A stretch of DNA of 64,000 nt from Xestospongia muta (GCA_963693285.1 OY848917.1:15996192-16060191); one strand, 5' to 3'; positions 11,419 to 25,900 are shown, counted from the stretch's first letter. Notes: a model not told the origin generated them from the letters alone. Numbers and translations: made by a program.

Positions 11419-13724
11419 ACACACATACATATAATGCAGGTATTGGTTCATCATGTGAAATCATTAATGTATGTGCACTCTGTGTTTATTTTCTATGTAT
11501 TCATTTCACATCTAAAAACATCTTAAATCATCAACACTAATGTACATTTGTTATCACAATTTTACATTAAACATACAAAAATGTGAAGTAATATAGCATC
11601 ATATCAGTAGTAGCAATTTTAAAACAAAATTAGTAACCACTAGCAGAAACTATTTGTACTGTAACTTATAATTGTTAATGTTAGAAGAATTTCAATATTC
11701 TTTTAATATTCAATAAGAGGCTTGTAATTAAAAAGAAAGATTGCAGAAATTTACTTCTCTTAAAATATGATACTCAGTGCTTTTGATATTAAAGAGACGT
11801 TATATGATACTTTATATTATAAAACTTATTAGCTTATTAAAGTTTAAATGTGGAAATATGTTTTGGCTTGTTATTATAGAAGACTTAACTAATCTATTTA
11901 ATACTTAAATTTGTTCGGTTCACGCTGCCAATGATGTATGGTTGTTTAAATTAACAATATATTAATTTGTTTGATTGTTAATTTTGACACAAGTTTCCTA
12001 TAAAGTACATTTTTAGGATACAGCAAAAACAACAAAGTAGGAAAAGTTGAAACAAACTTTTTCTCCTATATATAGTTTTTAAAATACTAATACTTTCATT
12101 GAGACTATAACTAGTGAGAATACCTTGATCACAGTAACTTCCAGTCCATCCTGGAAAGCAGTCACATGTGTAAGTATTGTTAATAATTTTACATATCCCA
12201 TGAACACAAGATGAATAACACTCTATAACAGCACCTATATATACCATATAGAGATAAATAATAATGAAGTTAAATTCATTATTAATTATATGTGCTTTAT
12301 ATACCTTGATTGATGGGCATCAACATCATACCAACTAGTAAACCGTATCCATGACCTCTCTTAAAACCATATAGTAAAACAGACAGTGTACCATTGCCTG
12401 TGTGTACTACTGTACGTCTAGGATTGCCTGTTGTCACTATCTTAGTTCCATATCCTACAATGTCCATAGATGAGTTCAATATAGTAACCCAATTAGTAAT
12501 TGGTACTCCATCAAATAATATGAAATTTGGAGAGAAATTCTCAGGAGTTGTTGTGACACTGATACCAACAAAATCAGTAATGAAAATAGGAAAGTCATAT
12601 CTACTAGAATACTGTTCTATAGGTGGTACTAGTATCATTATAGGATCTCCACGATTATCATCTAATGAGCCACCAGTAGCAAATAGTACAACAATAATTG
12701 GTTTGTTTGCTTGAATGTGACAATACTGGGAAGAACTGAAAAAGAAAGTGTAATTTCCTCCTTTACTATTAATAATAACAACATTAGTTGTTGATCCATT
12801 ACATGATATAGTTATTGTAGTATAATCTTGAGATGTCACTAGTTTTGTATACTGTCCACTTTGTCTATGTTCAAAAGGTACTAGTAGAAACTGTTTACCC
12901 CAAGTAACTGTTGGTGGAATCTGTTGTGTCATATGTTCACAATAATCAACTCCAATTGGTACTTGACCACATTCATGTCCACTGATGACAGTCAATGGTT
13001 TATTAGAGACAATGTGAGTTCCTGTAAGATCAATTAATGGTGCACCAAAATAAAGAGTCTGTCCTTGATGAAGAACGACATGATGAGGAGTACCTTTAGA
13101 AACGTTTACAAGTTGATCTGTAGATGATTGAGTATCTGAAGGAAGGGACACAGCTTCTGATGGAGTGATGATAATATTAATGTCATTATCACATCCAACA
13201 AGTAGTATTTGACTTGATCCGACATTGCTTGTTGGAGATACTGCATAGTATTCATACTTAGTGATATTATAGTCACGACAAGGTAAGACAAGATATTCTC
13301 CACGACTTCCTGAAAGCCAATTAAATGCAATTACAGCAATTGGTTTGTCACCTCTAACATGAATACTTCTGTTACGATTATCATAAGTGCTAGATTCAGA
13401 CACCTTTGCGATGTTAGTGAGATCAACAATATCAATATTATTTGATGATAATAATAATGTGTTTACAGTAGACCCTGACCATGGTATCTTGATTGTTACA
13501 GAAACATTATGATTGACAGTAGATATGCCAAGACCTAAGAAATCACTTTGGCTTTTATTATTTTTCGTCAATCCAAAGTAGAACTCAGTGCCATAGTTAG
13601 TGAAGTTAGTTCCAGTACATTTTAGTACTAAGAAGAGAATACACAACTCTACAATATTAACTCATTATGACATACCTACAACAAGAAACAACAGCAAGAA
13701 CAATATCATTATAATCTGTGACAT
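6319..13724 (-). CDS. Receptor-like gene copy 2: signal peptide, IgGFc domain, EGF, 11 cbEGF, TM, tail
   Basis: Complete multi-exon gene. Signal peptide exon 13676-13724 ([16 protein letters not shown]); IgGFc exon 12305-13627; classical EGF exon 12124-12234; eleven cbEGF exons between 10564 and 7059; stalk exon 6925-6989; TM exon 6802-6865; tail exon 6319-6689. Splice phases: 1-1 from signal to stalk, 0 between stalk and TM, 1 inside the TM helix. Predicted product is a type I membrane protein with a globular N-terminal domain on an EGF rod. AATAAA on the minus strand (plus 6269-6274) about 45 bases after the stop is a candidate polyadenylation signal. Compared with copies 3 and 4 it lacks the three cbEGF exons that follow the second-last EGF, so the array has shrunk by deletion. 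No in-frame stops or missing splice sites were seen apart from a shortened last EGF. Confidence 0.8.
6802..6989 (-). CDS. Stalk and first transmembrane exons, copy 2
   Basis: Two small exons. 6925-6989 encodes a Thr/Pro-rich linker ([21 protein letters not shown]) with donor GTTAGT; 6802-6865 encodes [20 protein letters not shown], the start of the membrane helix, with donor GTAAGT. Joined to the tail exon they give about 25 continuous hydrophobic residues. Copies 3 (17184-17248, 17061-17124) and 4 (46183-46247, 46060-46123) have the same two exons with identical lengths. Confidence 0.75.
7059..10564 (-). CDS. Eleven calcium-binding EGF exons, copy 2
   Basis: Exons in transcript order: 10439-10564, 10267-10389, 9862-9984, 9623-9742, 9232-9354, 9007-9129, 8835-8957, 8503-8625, 8255-8377, 7167-7289, 7059-7094. 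Typical length is 123 bp (one 120, one 126), each one domain starting D-I/V/F-N-E-C with six cysteines; several carry the C-x-N-x4-F/Y-x-C pattern of Ca-binding, hydroxylatable EGFs (for example [20 protein letters not shown]). All are phase 1-1. The last (7059-7094) is only 36 bp: after [12 protein letters not shown] a deletion has removed the rest, but a GTAAGT donor now sits where it preserves phase. Confidence 0.8.
11361..11427. repeat. (CA)n microsatellite in copy 2 intron
   Basis: Near-perfect CA run. Shorter CA tracts occur at the equivalent intron position of copy 3 (26784-26815) and copy 4 (52539-52568), showing it predates the duplications. The apparent frame MTHTHTHT is an artefact. 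Confidence 0.95.
12124..12234 (-). CDS. Classical EGF exon, copy 2
   Basis: 111-bp phase 1-1 exon encoding [15 protein letters not shown] then [17 protein letters not shown]: six cysteines in the short, non-calcium EGF pattern. The same exon is at 27122-27232 in copy 3 and 52876-52986 in copy 4. The intron to the first cbEGF exon (10565-12123) is long and carries a (CA)n tract and the conserved intronic repeat also seen near 1190, 1790, 26310 and 51430. Confidence 0.8.
12305..13627 (-). CDS. IgGFc-binding-type domain exon, copy 2
   Basis: 441 open codons between acceptor TTCTTAG and donor GTATAT. N-terminal third is close to copy 1 ([19 protein letters not shown]), but the middle carries residues shared with copy 3 and not copy 1: [15 protein letters not shown] and [11 protein letters not shown]. 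It also has its own changes ([37 protein letters not shown]). Pattern is that of a recombining family. Same six cysteines as the other copies. Confidence 0.82.
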
Positions 13725-13816
13725 CGTCTTGAAGTTATTGCAACTGTGGACGAGTTGCTCAGTACACCAACAAACTAAATTAACTACTATTAATAATATT
13801 AGTATTAATTAACAAT

Positions 13817-13857
13817 GTCCACACCCTGCAGTCTTGGAATGCCGTATCACGGCAGCT
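13817..13857 (-). promoter_or_regulatory. Conserved proximal promoter block, copy 2
   Basis: GGGTGTGG box on the minus strand at 13819-13826, about 100 bases upstream of the ATG, with the same TGCCGTGATACGGCA dyad just upstream of it as in copy 1. Confidence 0.45.
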
Positions 13858-14482
13858 TACTCATCTACAAACGCCCTCATTTTGTCTTTGAAGATTCGAG
13901 ACCACCCTAGTCTCCGGTCATCCGACTTTCCTGAATACTCTGTTAATAAAAACATTGCAACTCTACTTATCTGTACAGGGTCATGTTGAATCAAAAAGGT
14001 TATTTGAAGTTTTTTCACACTACATGTATGTTCACAGCCTCCATGATTTAACATTCCTTGCTATCTGTGATATTTTTCACAAAATATAAAGCAATATCTT
14101 GTTAATATTACATGGCTGATGACATCCTTCATTGTTATTGTTATGTACATACATTGATATCATGTATCATAATACAACAGTATAAGTTAACAACCTAACA
14201 TCTTCATGTTCAATCATATGCATTTATGATGGTATTTGCAAAAAAATCAAAAAAAAATCAACACTAAACAGAACCTTGGATCAATTTCACATTGACCTTT
14301 CAATGTACATATATATATATATAATATAAATATCATATATATAATATATATATGATTGAAACTTGAAGTAACAGCAACCAAGCAGAGATGTGTTCTTCTG
14401 TCCCTCAATTTTTGTCTAACCCGCTCTGTCTAGCTAAACGACATCAAGCACTCTCTATACAACAGACCTAGATACTTTGGTA

Positions 14483-14515
<33 letters not shown>

Positions 14516-14910
14516 TTGTGTATGTTTGTGTGACTGTGTGTGTGCTGTAACAAACTTATACCATACATATAAATGCCCAACTATAACTAGTCCCATCTAT
14601 GTGCAACACAGTATTAATGATCTATTTATATATGTTTATATGAACTATTATATACTCATTTACTCACCCACACAGGAAAATGTAATCAACTACTATAGCA
14701 CATACCCTGAATAACATTTTCAGTGATAACTTCCTACTTTGTTAATACAAGTTTGCAGACATTTTCTATCATTAATAGAGAATTCATCAATATCTGCAAA
14801 TATATTTAATTATTTACATCATTTTTATCATGGTCAAATATGTTTTATTATAACATCCTTGACTACATCAATTAGTGTTTCCATCACATTTATTAATATC
14901 CTTTGAATTA
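13857..14910 (-). pseudogene. Decayed EGF exons upstream of copy 2
   Basis: Duplicate of the relic group at 3856-4755: LNHGGCEHTC near 14054, a fragment near 14155-14100, a longer stop-containing exon near 14795-14670 and another at 14905-14850. Two AT-rich palindromic stretches (14310-14350, 14487-14510) interrupt it. The spacer 14910-16570 holds only duplicated 3'-flanking DNA with no coding signal. Confidence 0.6.
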
Positions 14911-16578
14911 CTATGAATCCTAAAAGAATATATGTGAGCAAACTAAAGTTATTTACTAAAAAAATGATACATGAGAAACAAAATACAGAAATGTTATAAT
15001 ATGTGTTTACTTGTATACAATCATTATTTTTAAAACTATACCAAAGAACACTACACATTTATATCTCAAAAGAATACTAGTCGCTCTAGACTCCATCTTC
15101 ATTACCACAATGAACACTGATTATTCAAGACTATATTTTAAATGACTTTATAGTCTTTAATGTTAATAAAGTTTCCACATTTCTTTAAGGATAGACTAGG
15201 ATATGGCTGGTTGTCATACTTAAAATGTGAAGATGAGTGATGGTTGCATTGTCAGTAGTGTGTTGGCACCTAATGTGTTAATATAATGTGTGATAAACAT
15301 TGGGAGCAATGAGGAACAATAACAGACGATATAGGTTAATTCAATAATTACAAAAAGAGGAACAAGATATGGTACATCTAGATATTATTACAATAACAAT
15401 CTAATAATCATGAAAGGTTTTACTGAGACAATGAAATGGAAATGAACATTAGCTATTATATTCACAAGTTATAATTAATACAAAAATGTTTAGTATAAGA
15501 TTGGTAGCTTAAATTTCTGGAGTTTCGTGCAATCATAAGTTCATAACATCAGTAGTAGCGTTATTAATTGTTGTAAATGGCAAAGAGATACTAGATTCAA
15601 CAGCTAATATGATAGCCCATAGTTTAAATATAAAGTTTTATAAAATATAATTCATAACAATAAAGTTTTCTGCTTCAGAAAATGATATCTCTAATAAGTG
15701 ATCAATTTTCTGGGTAACTAATGTAATTAGTTCTATTTCACAGTCATCTTCGTCACTTATTAATTTATTTAGTATTTTTTCTGTTCATTAATTTGTCAAT
15801 CAAAAGTCTCTATGTTCTTCAAGATCAATTGAGAGTTTAATTCTATTATATATTGGGTCATCAGATAGCTATAATTTTCCAAATGTCAATATTAATATTG
15901 GGAGTGGCCAAATCTACCTAGTTCAGGTTTACAGGTACCTTCTCTTGAAATGCTTATGCAATTTGGTTTGAGACGTGTTTCTTCATTTCTGCACTGTCCC
16001 TAGCCCTAAAGACTTAAAATAATGTGTTACATACAAACCTCATTGAACACTTTCTCTAATAACTTCAAATTGTGGAGAACTACAATTGCAGCTCAAATAT
16101 CAAATCAATCATTAAGTGATTTATTGGCAATTAATTATTAAAATTGGATTGCAATTTATAATAACTTGGTTATTATGATTAACCACAATATTTATCTTCA
16201 CAATAAAAGTTCAAAATCAAATAGTTACAGCTCAATCACAATAATATATTAATTTGACACTATAAAGTAACTACAACAATCTGAACTGTTATGACAAATT
16301 ATTCACTAAAAGAGGAATAAACACTACAATAACATTATTACATCATTATAACAACATAGTCAATGCTTAGAATACAAATATTGTTTGCAGCAATATAAAG
16401 TGTATCTTGCATCAGTAATAACTATCACAATAATTATCATTCTAAAATTTACAACACTTAAATTTTAATCACAAATATTAATTTTAGCAATTAGTTTTTA
16501 TAGGGGGTAAAAAAATGTAGACTTTAAACAATTTTTTTTTAAATTGATAGTTACTTTGTGGTGTTAACACTTAACCAA

Positions 16579-16949
16579 TTAATTATCAGAGATAACCACA
16601 GCATTCATGGAGACATAGTCATCAAAATTGTCCAATGGATTCAGCAACTCATTGGCTTTTAAAATAGATTCCTCTTGAAGTGTACAAGAGCAGCTTTGTT
16701 GGTGGATGTCTCCACATTCTTCTTCTTCAATCTTAAAAGCTTCAATTGACAATTCATCAATATAATCATATATTGGCTCAGGTGGTAGTTCCCCTAATTT
16801 CTTCTTTAATTGGTCATCTAGTTCGAAACTTTTTGGACGATCTTCATAGCTGTTCAGTTCTACCTCATATTGTTCATTGATCTCTACTTCTCTTTTCAGG
16901 AATTTCTTTCGAACCATCATGATAATGATTGCAGTGAAAACTACTAACA
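16579..16949 (-). CDS. Cytoplasmic tail exon, copy 3
   Basis: Same architecture as copy 2: end of TM helix, [13 protein letters not shown] basic stretch, [28 protein letters not shown], and C-terminal [14 protein letters not shown]. Proline-proline before EPIY (PPEPIYDY) is shared with copy 4. Lengths of the three tails match closely, with substitutions mostly between motifs. Confidence 0.82.
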
Positions 16950-19900
16950 CTATAATATAATGAATAAATAATAAAGAATTATTTCATAATGTAAACATGT
17001 CAAGACAATAAAAGCATCATGTGTGTGTGTCTGTTAATTTTAAAAAGATGTGCAACTTACAGAGAAGGATGAATACAGCCACAACACCTGTCATGACAGA
17101 GCTAGCATTCAGCTTATCTGTAGCCTATATTAACATAAATAAGAATTAATTATTTTTTAAAAGTAAACCAAAAGTTAACTAACATAATCATTTGTAGTTG
17201 GACTTTTTAAAGGATGGAGTGTCTGAGTACTTGTACGAAGACCAAAACCTGATTTAATTAAAGAGAACAATCTAATAACACAGTAATTCTTTAATTTGCA
17301 ATTTTGTATTTAAGATATCCAATTACTTACCTACACAGGAAACTTGGTCAACTGCTAACTTATATCCTGGATGACATTCACAGTGATAAGTACCTACTTC
17401 ATTTGTACAGATTTGTTCACATCCTCCATTGTTAATGGAACATTCATTAACATCTGGAAAATAATAACAATAAGTGTAAACTATCTAACATTTATGATTT
17501 TGATTGCATGTCATACTTAACATACCAACACAAGTTTTGTTGTCCAAATGAAGTGCATATCCTTTCCAGCATAAACATTGAAACCCTCCCTCTTTGTTAC
17601 GACACTCTTGACTACATCCAGTAGTGTTTCTATCACATTCATTAATGTCTAATTAAGAATATTTTACATAAAATATGTAATATATCTGTTGTTCAAACAA
17701 AGGTTTGTTAAAATTCAATGACATAATAACAATTTGATGTTCCTTCATTGATGGCTTTTATAACAGACTGAATGGTTTAACATACTAGTACATGTCATAG
17801 ATTACTGAATATATAAACATGAAAGTTGAAAAGCAAGACTAAATGAAGAAAGGATTGTTAATATAACTTACCCTCACAAGTATGATTATTCAAGCTAAGA
17901 TTATATCCATGTCCACAATAACAATAGTAAGTACCCACATCATTGACACATGTTTGTTCACAACCTCCATTATTGACAGTACATTCATTGATATCTATTA
18001 AGTTATTATTTCAATATGTTATAATTTTATCAATTATTAATACCTGTACATGTCCTGTTATCATCACGTAACATATATCCTTGATGACAGGAGCAAATAA
18101 ATGATCCATCTGTATTTATACATATCTCCTCACATCCACCATTAGAGATAGAACATTCATTAAAATCTATTAATAATTCCAAAACATTTATACAGTGAGA
18201 TTTATATATTCAAGTTTTTTCAGGAACAAAAGTGAGCATATGATGTAATGGTTCTTACCAATACAAGTATGGTTGTCATATTCAAGAAAATAGTTTTTCA
18301 TACAGGAACAATAATATGATCCAACAGTGTTGTTACAGTAATGATCACATCCTCCATTGTTAGTGATACATTCATTGATATCTAGACAATGTATTGTGAT
18401 ATAGTGCCAATGTAATGTTGTTTTGTTACATTATGTTAATACCAGTAAATATAAATTTCTAAAGAAAATCGTAAAAGGTAGTGATGGGGCAAAGTATCTC
18501 AAAGATAAACATGGTAGCATTAAATCCTTACATAGTAGCAAAAAATTGAGGACAACACCGTTAATTGTGATGATACAAAGAAGCAATATAAGGTTAAACT
18601 ACTATGTGTCTATTATATCATGCTGACACTCTTTCTGAGAATACTTTTGTTGTCATAATGGCACCATCATTATATTTTTTAAAAGTTTTTCTGAGTTTCT
18701 TATTTAGTTGTTCTACTCCTTTTTATAAATTCATATCTTGATGGGATTATGTTTGTTAATGTGCATGTGTGTGTGTATGTGCATTATCATGTGCAAGTCC
18801 TTTAAACTAACTAGTACAATTAGGTATGTACCTCAAACAAAAGTCAATCTCTATAGTAGCCTCTTCTTGTAAATCAAAACAAAATCTTTTAAACTAGTAA
18901 ATACTGAAGCCAATTTTCAACAATACATACATGTATATAAAAACCTCATGATATGAACTAACTTAATGATTGTTCAGTTTTTTATAAATAATAATCAATA
19001 AGAGACAATGTATTAAACTAGTCCATTTATTACAAAAAACATTCTAAATTAGATATTAAAATAATAATTATAATTTTTTTTATCTAAAAATATTTCTCTG
19101 CAAAGTTCAAGATTGTAATCATAAGAACCCTTATATAGGCAATGACACTGAGTGACTGATTAATTGGAAAATTTGAGGTAATACTAAGAAATAAATCAGA
19201 TTGTCATGGTTAGCTCATATGAATGTAGGGCAATCAAAGTTAGTATTTTTAAAAAAGACATTGTCCTATTTTATAACAAGACATATAAACCAAACAAATC
19301 CACATACATTCACTCACCCACACAATTAACTTGGTCAACTGCTAATTCATATCCTGAATAACATCCACAATGATAATTTCCTATTTTGTTTATGCATGTT
19401 TGCTGACATCCTCCATTGTTATTAGAGCATTCATTGATATCTGGGGAAATATAAGAGTATTAATTGTACATGCGATGTACACTTTTCATAATTTCTATAT
19501 AGTTTTGCTGTTGTAAATGCTATTATTATTTTAATTGTTTTATCATTGATTTAAGTTGATCAATATCATTGACCATATCACATACCAATACAAGAATTGT
19601 TATTAATTTGCATTGCATAACCCTTCCAGCAGGAACATTCAAATCCTCCTTTCTTGTTATGACATCCTTGAGTACATCCGGCATTGTTTACAGAGCATTC
19701 ATTGATATCTGTATAATCATAATCACATGACAATAATTGCATATTTTAAAGTCAAAGCCATGTACTAATAAAACATCATAAGAAATTATTTTTACTAGTT
19801 ACACATTTGTGATGTGTGCGAAGATAGAGAGAGATAAAGAACCTAAGGACATATGCTGATATTAGTATGTTTACATACCATCACAAGTATGATTGTCCAA

Positions 19901-22900
19901 GTTCAGATTATATCCATGTCTGCAGTCACAGTGATAAGTACCCACATCATTAGTACAAATTTGTTCACAACCTCCTTTATTGATAGTACATTCATTGATA
20001 TCTATTTAATTATTATTTCAATATGTTATAACAATATCAATTATTAATACCTGCACATGTCCTGTTATCATGACGTAACATATATCCTTGATGACAGGAG
20101 CAGATAAATGATCCATTGGTATTTGTACATATATCCTCACATTCACCATTAGAGATAGAACATTCATTAATATCTATTGATAATTGCTTAACAATGAATT
20201 ATTTAATTTCATTAATAATGTACATATTAATATGTTTTAAAAAATCTATTTATGTTAAAAATGAACACATCAATGGATAGTTCTTACCAGTACAAGTGTG
20301 GTTGTCATATTCAAGGATATAGTTGTTCATACAGGAACAATAATATGATCCAACAATGTTGTTACAGTAATGATCACATCCTCCATTATTAGTGCTACAT
20401 TCATTGATATCTAGACAATGTACAACAGCTTAAGACAACTACATTATATCTGTTTAAAATGAACAAAGTAAATCTACATATAACATAAAATATACATATA
20501 AAAAGAAGTCTTGTATCACTCTTGCTATCAAATTTTTCAGAATTGAAGAAAATTTATAAAATTATTACATTGAACTTTTAATGTACATAAAAATGTCCAT
20601 GTATGCATGTGCTGTAACAAAATTATACCATATATATGCCCAACCAGACTTTCTTATGTGTAACATAGTGTTAATGAACTATTTTTATTTGTGATACTTT
20701 TGTTTACTCACCTACGCAGTTAAAAGTATTAACTAGCTTGTATCCAGAACGACATCCACAATGGTAATTTCCTACTTTGTTTATACATATTTGCTGACAT
20801 TCTCCATTGTTAATAGAACATTCATTGATATCTGCAAATATATAAATTAATTAATTTATTATATCATCTTTATCATGATCATTTATACTTTCATTATATA
20901 TCAGAATACATATAGATATGATGGACAAATTATTAGTGATAATTCTTTTATATTGCAGTGAACATACCAATACAAGTTTTGTTGTCAACATGTATTGAAT
21001 ATCCATTAAAGCAGTAACATTGAAATCCTCCTCTTATATTATGACATCTTTGACTACATCCAGTAGTGTTTCCATTACATTCATTAATATCTGTTGAATA
21101 ATAATGACAATTTGATGATCAAACAAAAACAAGTCAGAAAAACATATCAATATCTTGATGATAAAATATTAACATAATACTAAAATAATGTTGTGTCATA
21201 ATTATAAACGTGTCCATTAATATAAACATAAATATTTCTTTGATTTAGAAATCAAAGAAAGTTAAAACAATATATGTAAGTAATCTACAATTATATTCTT
21301 ATAAAACAACAATCTAGTTCCTTTTAAACTATAACTTCACATTTAAACCGATGCAAATACAGTTGAGTCATACTGATATAGATTAATGAATGATATATAC
21401 AAAATGTTATTGTTATACATTAATTTTATTTACCATCACAAGTATGATTGTCCAAGTTAAGATTATATCCATGATTACAATGACAGTGATAAGTACCCAC
21501 ATCATTGACACATGTTTGTTCACAACCTCCATTGTTGATAGCACATTCATTGAAATCTATTAAATTATTATATTTCAATATGTTATAATAATATCAATTA
21601 TTAATACCTGTACATGTCCTGTTATCATGACGTAACATATATCCTTGATGACAGGAGCAGATAAATGATCCATTGGTATTTGTACATATCTCCTCACATC
21701 CACCATTAGAGATAGAACATTCATTGATATCTATTGATAATTGCTTAACAATGAATTATTTGATTTCATTAATAAAGTATATATTAATATGTTTAAAAAA
21801 TCTATTTATGTTAAAAATGAACACATCAATGGATAGTTCTTACCACTACAAGTGTGGTTGTCATATTCAAGGATATAGTTGTTCATACAGGAACAATAAT
21901 ATGATCCAACAATGTTGTTACAATAATGATCACATCCTCCATTATTAGTGCTACATTCATTGATATCTAGATAATGTACAACAGATTAAGACAACTACAT
22001 TATATCTGTTTAAAATGAACAAAGTAAATCTACATATAACAAAAAATATACATATAAAAAGAAGTCTTGTATCACTCTTGCTATCAAATTTTTCAGAATT
22101 GAAGAAAAATTATAAAATTATTACAATGAACTTTTAATGTACATAAAAATGTCCATGTATGCATGTGCTGTAAAAAATGTTAACCATATATATTCTCAAC
22201 CAGAGTTTCTTATGTGTAACACAATGTTAATGAACTATTTTTATTTGTGGCATTTTTGTTTACTCACCTACACAGTTAAAAGTATTAACTAGCTTGTATC
22301 CTGAATGACATCCACAATGGTAATTTCCAACTTTGTTTATACATATTTGCTGACATTCTCCATTGTTAGTAGAACATTCATTGATATCTGCAAATATAAA
22401 TTAATTAACTGTGACCTGATTTGCAAAAAGGGACCACTTGTTTAAAATATTTGTGACTTGATTTGTGAAAAAATCTACTGTTAAAGTATATCAAAAAAAG
22501 CTCTGTATACATACAGTTGCTATATATGCATAACCATTATATACGTATACATAACTGTTTTTTGATACGTTTAAACAGTGGTTTTTCCACAAATCAGTTC
22601 ACAAATATTTTGAGAGAAGTGGCTCTTTTTGCAAATCCAGTCACATTATTTATTATATCATCTTTATCATGATCATTTATACTTTCATTATATATCAAAA
22701 ATACATATAAAGATGATGGACAAATTATTAGTGATAATTCTTTTATATTGCAGTGAACATACCAATACAAGTTTTGTTGTCAACATGTATTGAATATCCA
22801 TTAAAGCAGTAACATTGAAATCCTCCTATTATATTATGACATCTTTGACTACATCCAGTAGTGTTTCCATTACATTCATTAATATCTGTTGAATAATAAT

Positions 22901-25900
22901 GACAATTTGATGATCAAACAAAAACAAGTCAGAAAACCATATCAATATCTTGATGATAAAATATTAACATAATACTAAAATAATGTTGTGTCATAATTAT
23001 AAACGTGTCCATTAATATAAACATAAATATTTCTTTGATTTAGAAATCAAAGAAAGTTAAAACAATATATGTAAGTAATCTACAATTATATTCTTATAAA
23101 ACAACAATCTAGTTCCTTTTAAACTATAACTTCACATTTAAACCGATGCAAATACAGTTGAGTCATACTGATATAGATTAATGAATGATATATACAAAAT
23201 GTTATTGTTATACATTAATTTCATTTACCATCACAAGTATGATTGTCCAAGTTAAGATTATATCCATGATTACAATGACAGTGATAAGTACCCACATCAT
23301 TAGTACAAATTTGTTCACAACCTCCATTGTTGATAGTACATTCATTGATATCTATTAAATTATTATTTCAATATGTTATAACAATATCAATTATTAATAC
23401 CTGTACATGTCCTGTTATCATCACGTAACATATATCCTTGATAACAGGAGCAGATAAATGATCCATTGGTATTTGTACATATCTCCTCACATCCACCATT
23501 AGAGATAGAACATTCATTGATATCTATTGATGATTGCTTAACAATGAATTATTTGATTTCATTAATAATGTACACATTAATATGTTTAAAAAAATCTATT
23601 TATGTTAAAAATGAACACATCAATGGATAGTTCTTACCAATACAAGTATGGTTGTCATATTCAAGGATATAGTTGTTCATACAGGAACAATAATATGATC
23701 CAACAATGTTGTTACAATAATGATCACATCCTCCATTATTAGTGCTACATTCATTGATATCTAGATAATGTACAACAGCTTAAAACAACTACATTATATC
23801 TGTTTAAAATGAACAAAGTAAATCTACATATAACAAAAATATACATATAAAAAGAAGTCTTGTATCACTCTTGCTATCAAATTTTTCAGAATTGAAGAAA
23901 AATTATGAAATTATTACATTAAACTTTTAATGTACATAAAAATGTCCATGTATGCATGTGCTGTAACAAAATTATACCATATATATGCCCAACCAAACTT
24001 TCTTATGTGTAACATAGTGTTAATGAACTATTTACATTTGTGATATTTTTGTTTACTCACCTACACAGTTAAAAGTATTAACTAGCTTGTATCCAGAACG
24101 ACATCCACAATGGTAATTTCCTACTTTGTTTATACATATTTGCTGACATTCTCCATTGTTAATAGAACATTCATTGATATCTGCAAATATAAATTAATTA
24201 ATTTATTATATCATCTTTATCATATCATTTATACTTTCATTATATATCAGAATACATATAGATATGATGGACAAATTATTAGTGATAATTCTTTTATATT
24301 GCAGTGAACATACCAATACAAGTTTTGTTGTCAACATGTATTGAATATCCATTAAAGCAGAAACATTGAAATCCTCCTATTATATTATGACATCTTTGAC
24401 TACATCCAGTAGTGTTTCCATTACATTCATTAATATCTGTTGAAAAATAATGACAATTTGATGATCAAATAAAAACAAGTCAGAAAAACATATCAGTTTC
24501 TTGATGATAAAATATTAACATAATACTAAAATATTGTTGTGTCTTAATTATAAACATGTCCATTTAATATCAACATAAATATTTCTTTGATTTAGAAATC
24601 AAAGAAAGTTAAAACAATATATGTAAGTAATCTACAATTATATTCTTATAAAACAACAAACTAGTTCCTTTTAAACTATAACTTCACATTTAAACCGATG
24701 CAAATACAGTTGAGTCATACTGATATAGATTAATGAATGATATATACAAAATGTTATTGTTATACATTTATTTCATTTACCATCACAAGTATGATTGTTC
24801 AAGTTAAGATTATATCCATGATTACAATGACAGTGATAAGTACCCACATCATTGACACATGTTTGTTCACAACCTCCATTGTTGATAGCACATTCATTGA
24901 TATCTATTAAATTATTATATTTCAATATGTTATAATAATATCAATTATTAATACCTGTACATGTCCTTTTATCATGGCGTAACATATATCCTTGATGACA
25001 GGAGCAGATAAATGATCCATTGGTATTTGTACATATCTCTTCACATCCATCATTTGAGATAGAACATTCATTAATATCTATTGATAATAATAGTTGGATA
25101 GAGATTATCCAATAATGTGTAATGTATATTGAATTAAAAAAACATTGGTATATCTCTAATGTACTCAAACTTTGTTTTTTCAATACATCTAAAACCAATT
25201 TAAATTGTTTATTTTGATTTATATAATATTTACAAAACATCTGTGTCAGTATATGTCAACAATATAGAGTGGTTGCAAACGTTTTAGCTAAAGATCTTTA
25301 TCATTAATTATAGTTAATTAATGGTATAAAGTCAAAACTCAATTTAACAGAAAATAATGTTATCAACTGGAAAAACCTCGTGCTTTGTACTCGGTATCTA
25401 TATAAGGTTTATCAGATTATAAACTTCATAGATCCATGTACGTATTAATGTCTTGTCACACATTAAATACCCACTAACACTTAACTACTAACAGTATATC
25501 ATGTCTGGAAAGTGTTTATATTAATATATTCTTTCATATTAATATTGATAGTCTTTTCATAACAAAATAATAATCAATTAACAGAATATTTGTTTTAGCA
25601 AAGTTTTTATTCAAAGACTACCTTATTGTGTATTTAATTCATGTCACTTTCCTAGTTGTCTCCAACAATGAAAGACTTGATGTTGGAACTTTGCTCTTAA
25701 AAATGCAACAAGTTATTGGAAAAAGTTGCCATCAAGTCTCTTGTTGACTTGTGGAATACACATGGCATTAGTGTATATCAATTATTAGAGTTTCTATTAG
25801 AAACTTAGAAGTATATAAATATAATGCATCTATTTCATTGATATTTTCATGATTTTTAAAAAAGACCAAAACATTTAAAACATCTAAAAGGATCAAAATA

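Noticed and set aside
11358..11540. Plus-strand protein MTHTHTHT
   Set aside because: Translation of a CA microsatellite.
17331..25077. CRISPR-like array from the regularly spaced cbEGF exons
   Set aside because: Repeats are 123-bp protein-coding exons with splice sites, not short direct repeats with unique spacers.
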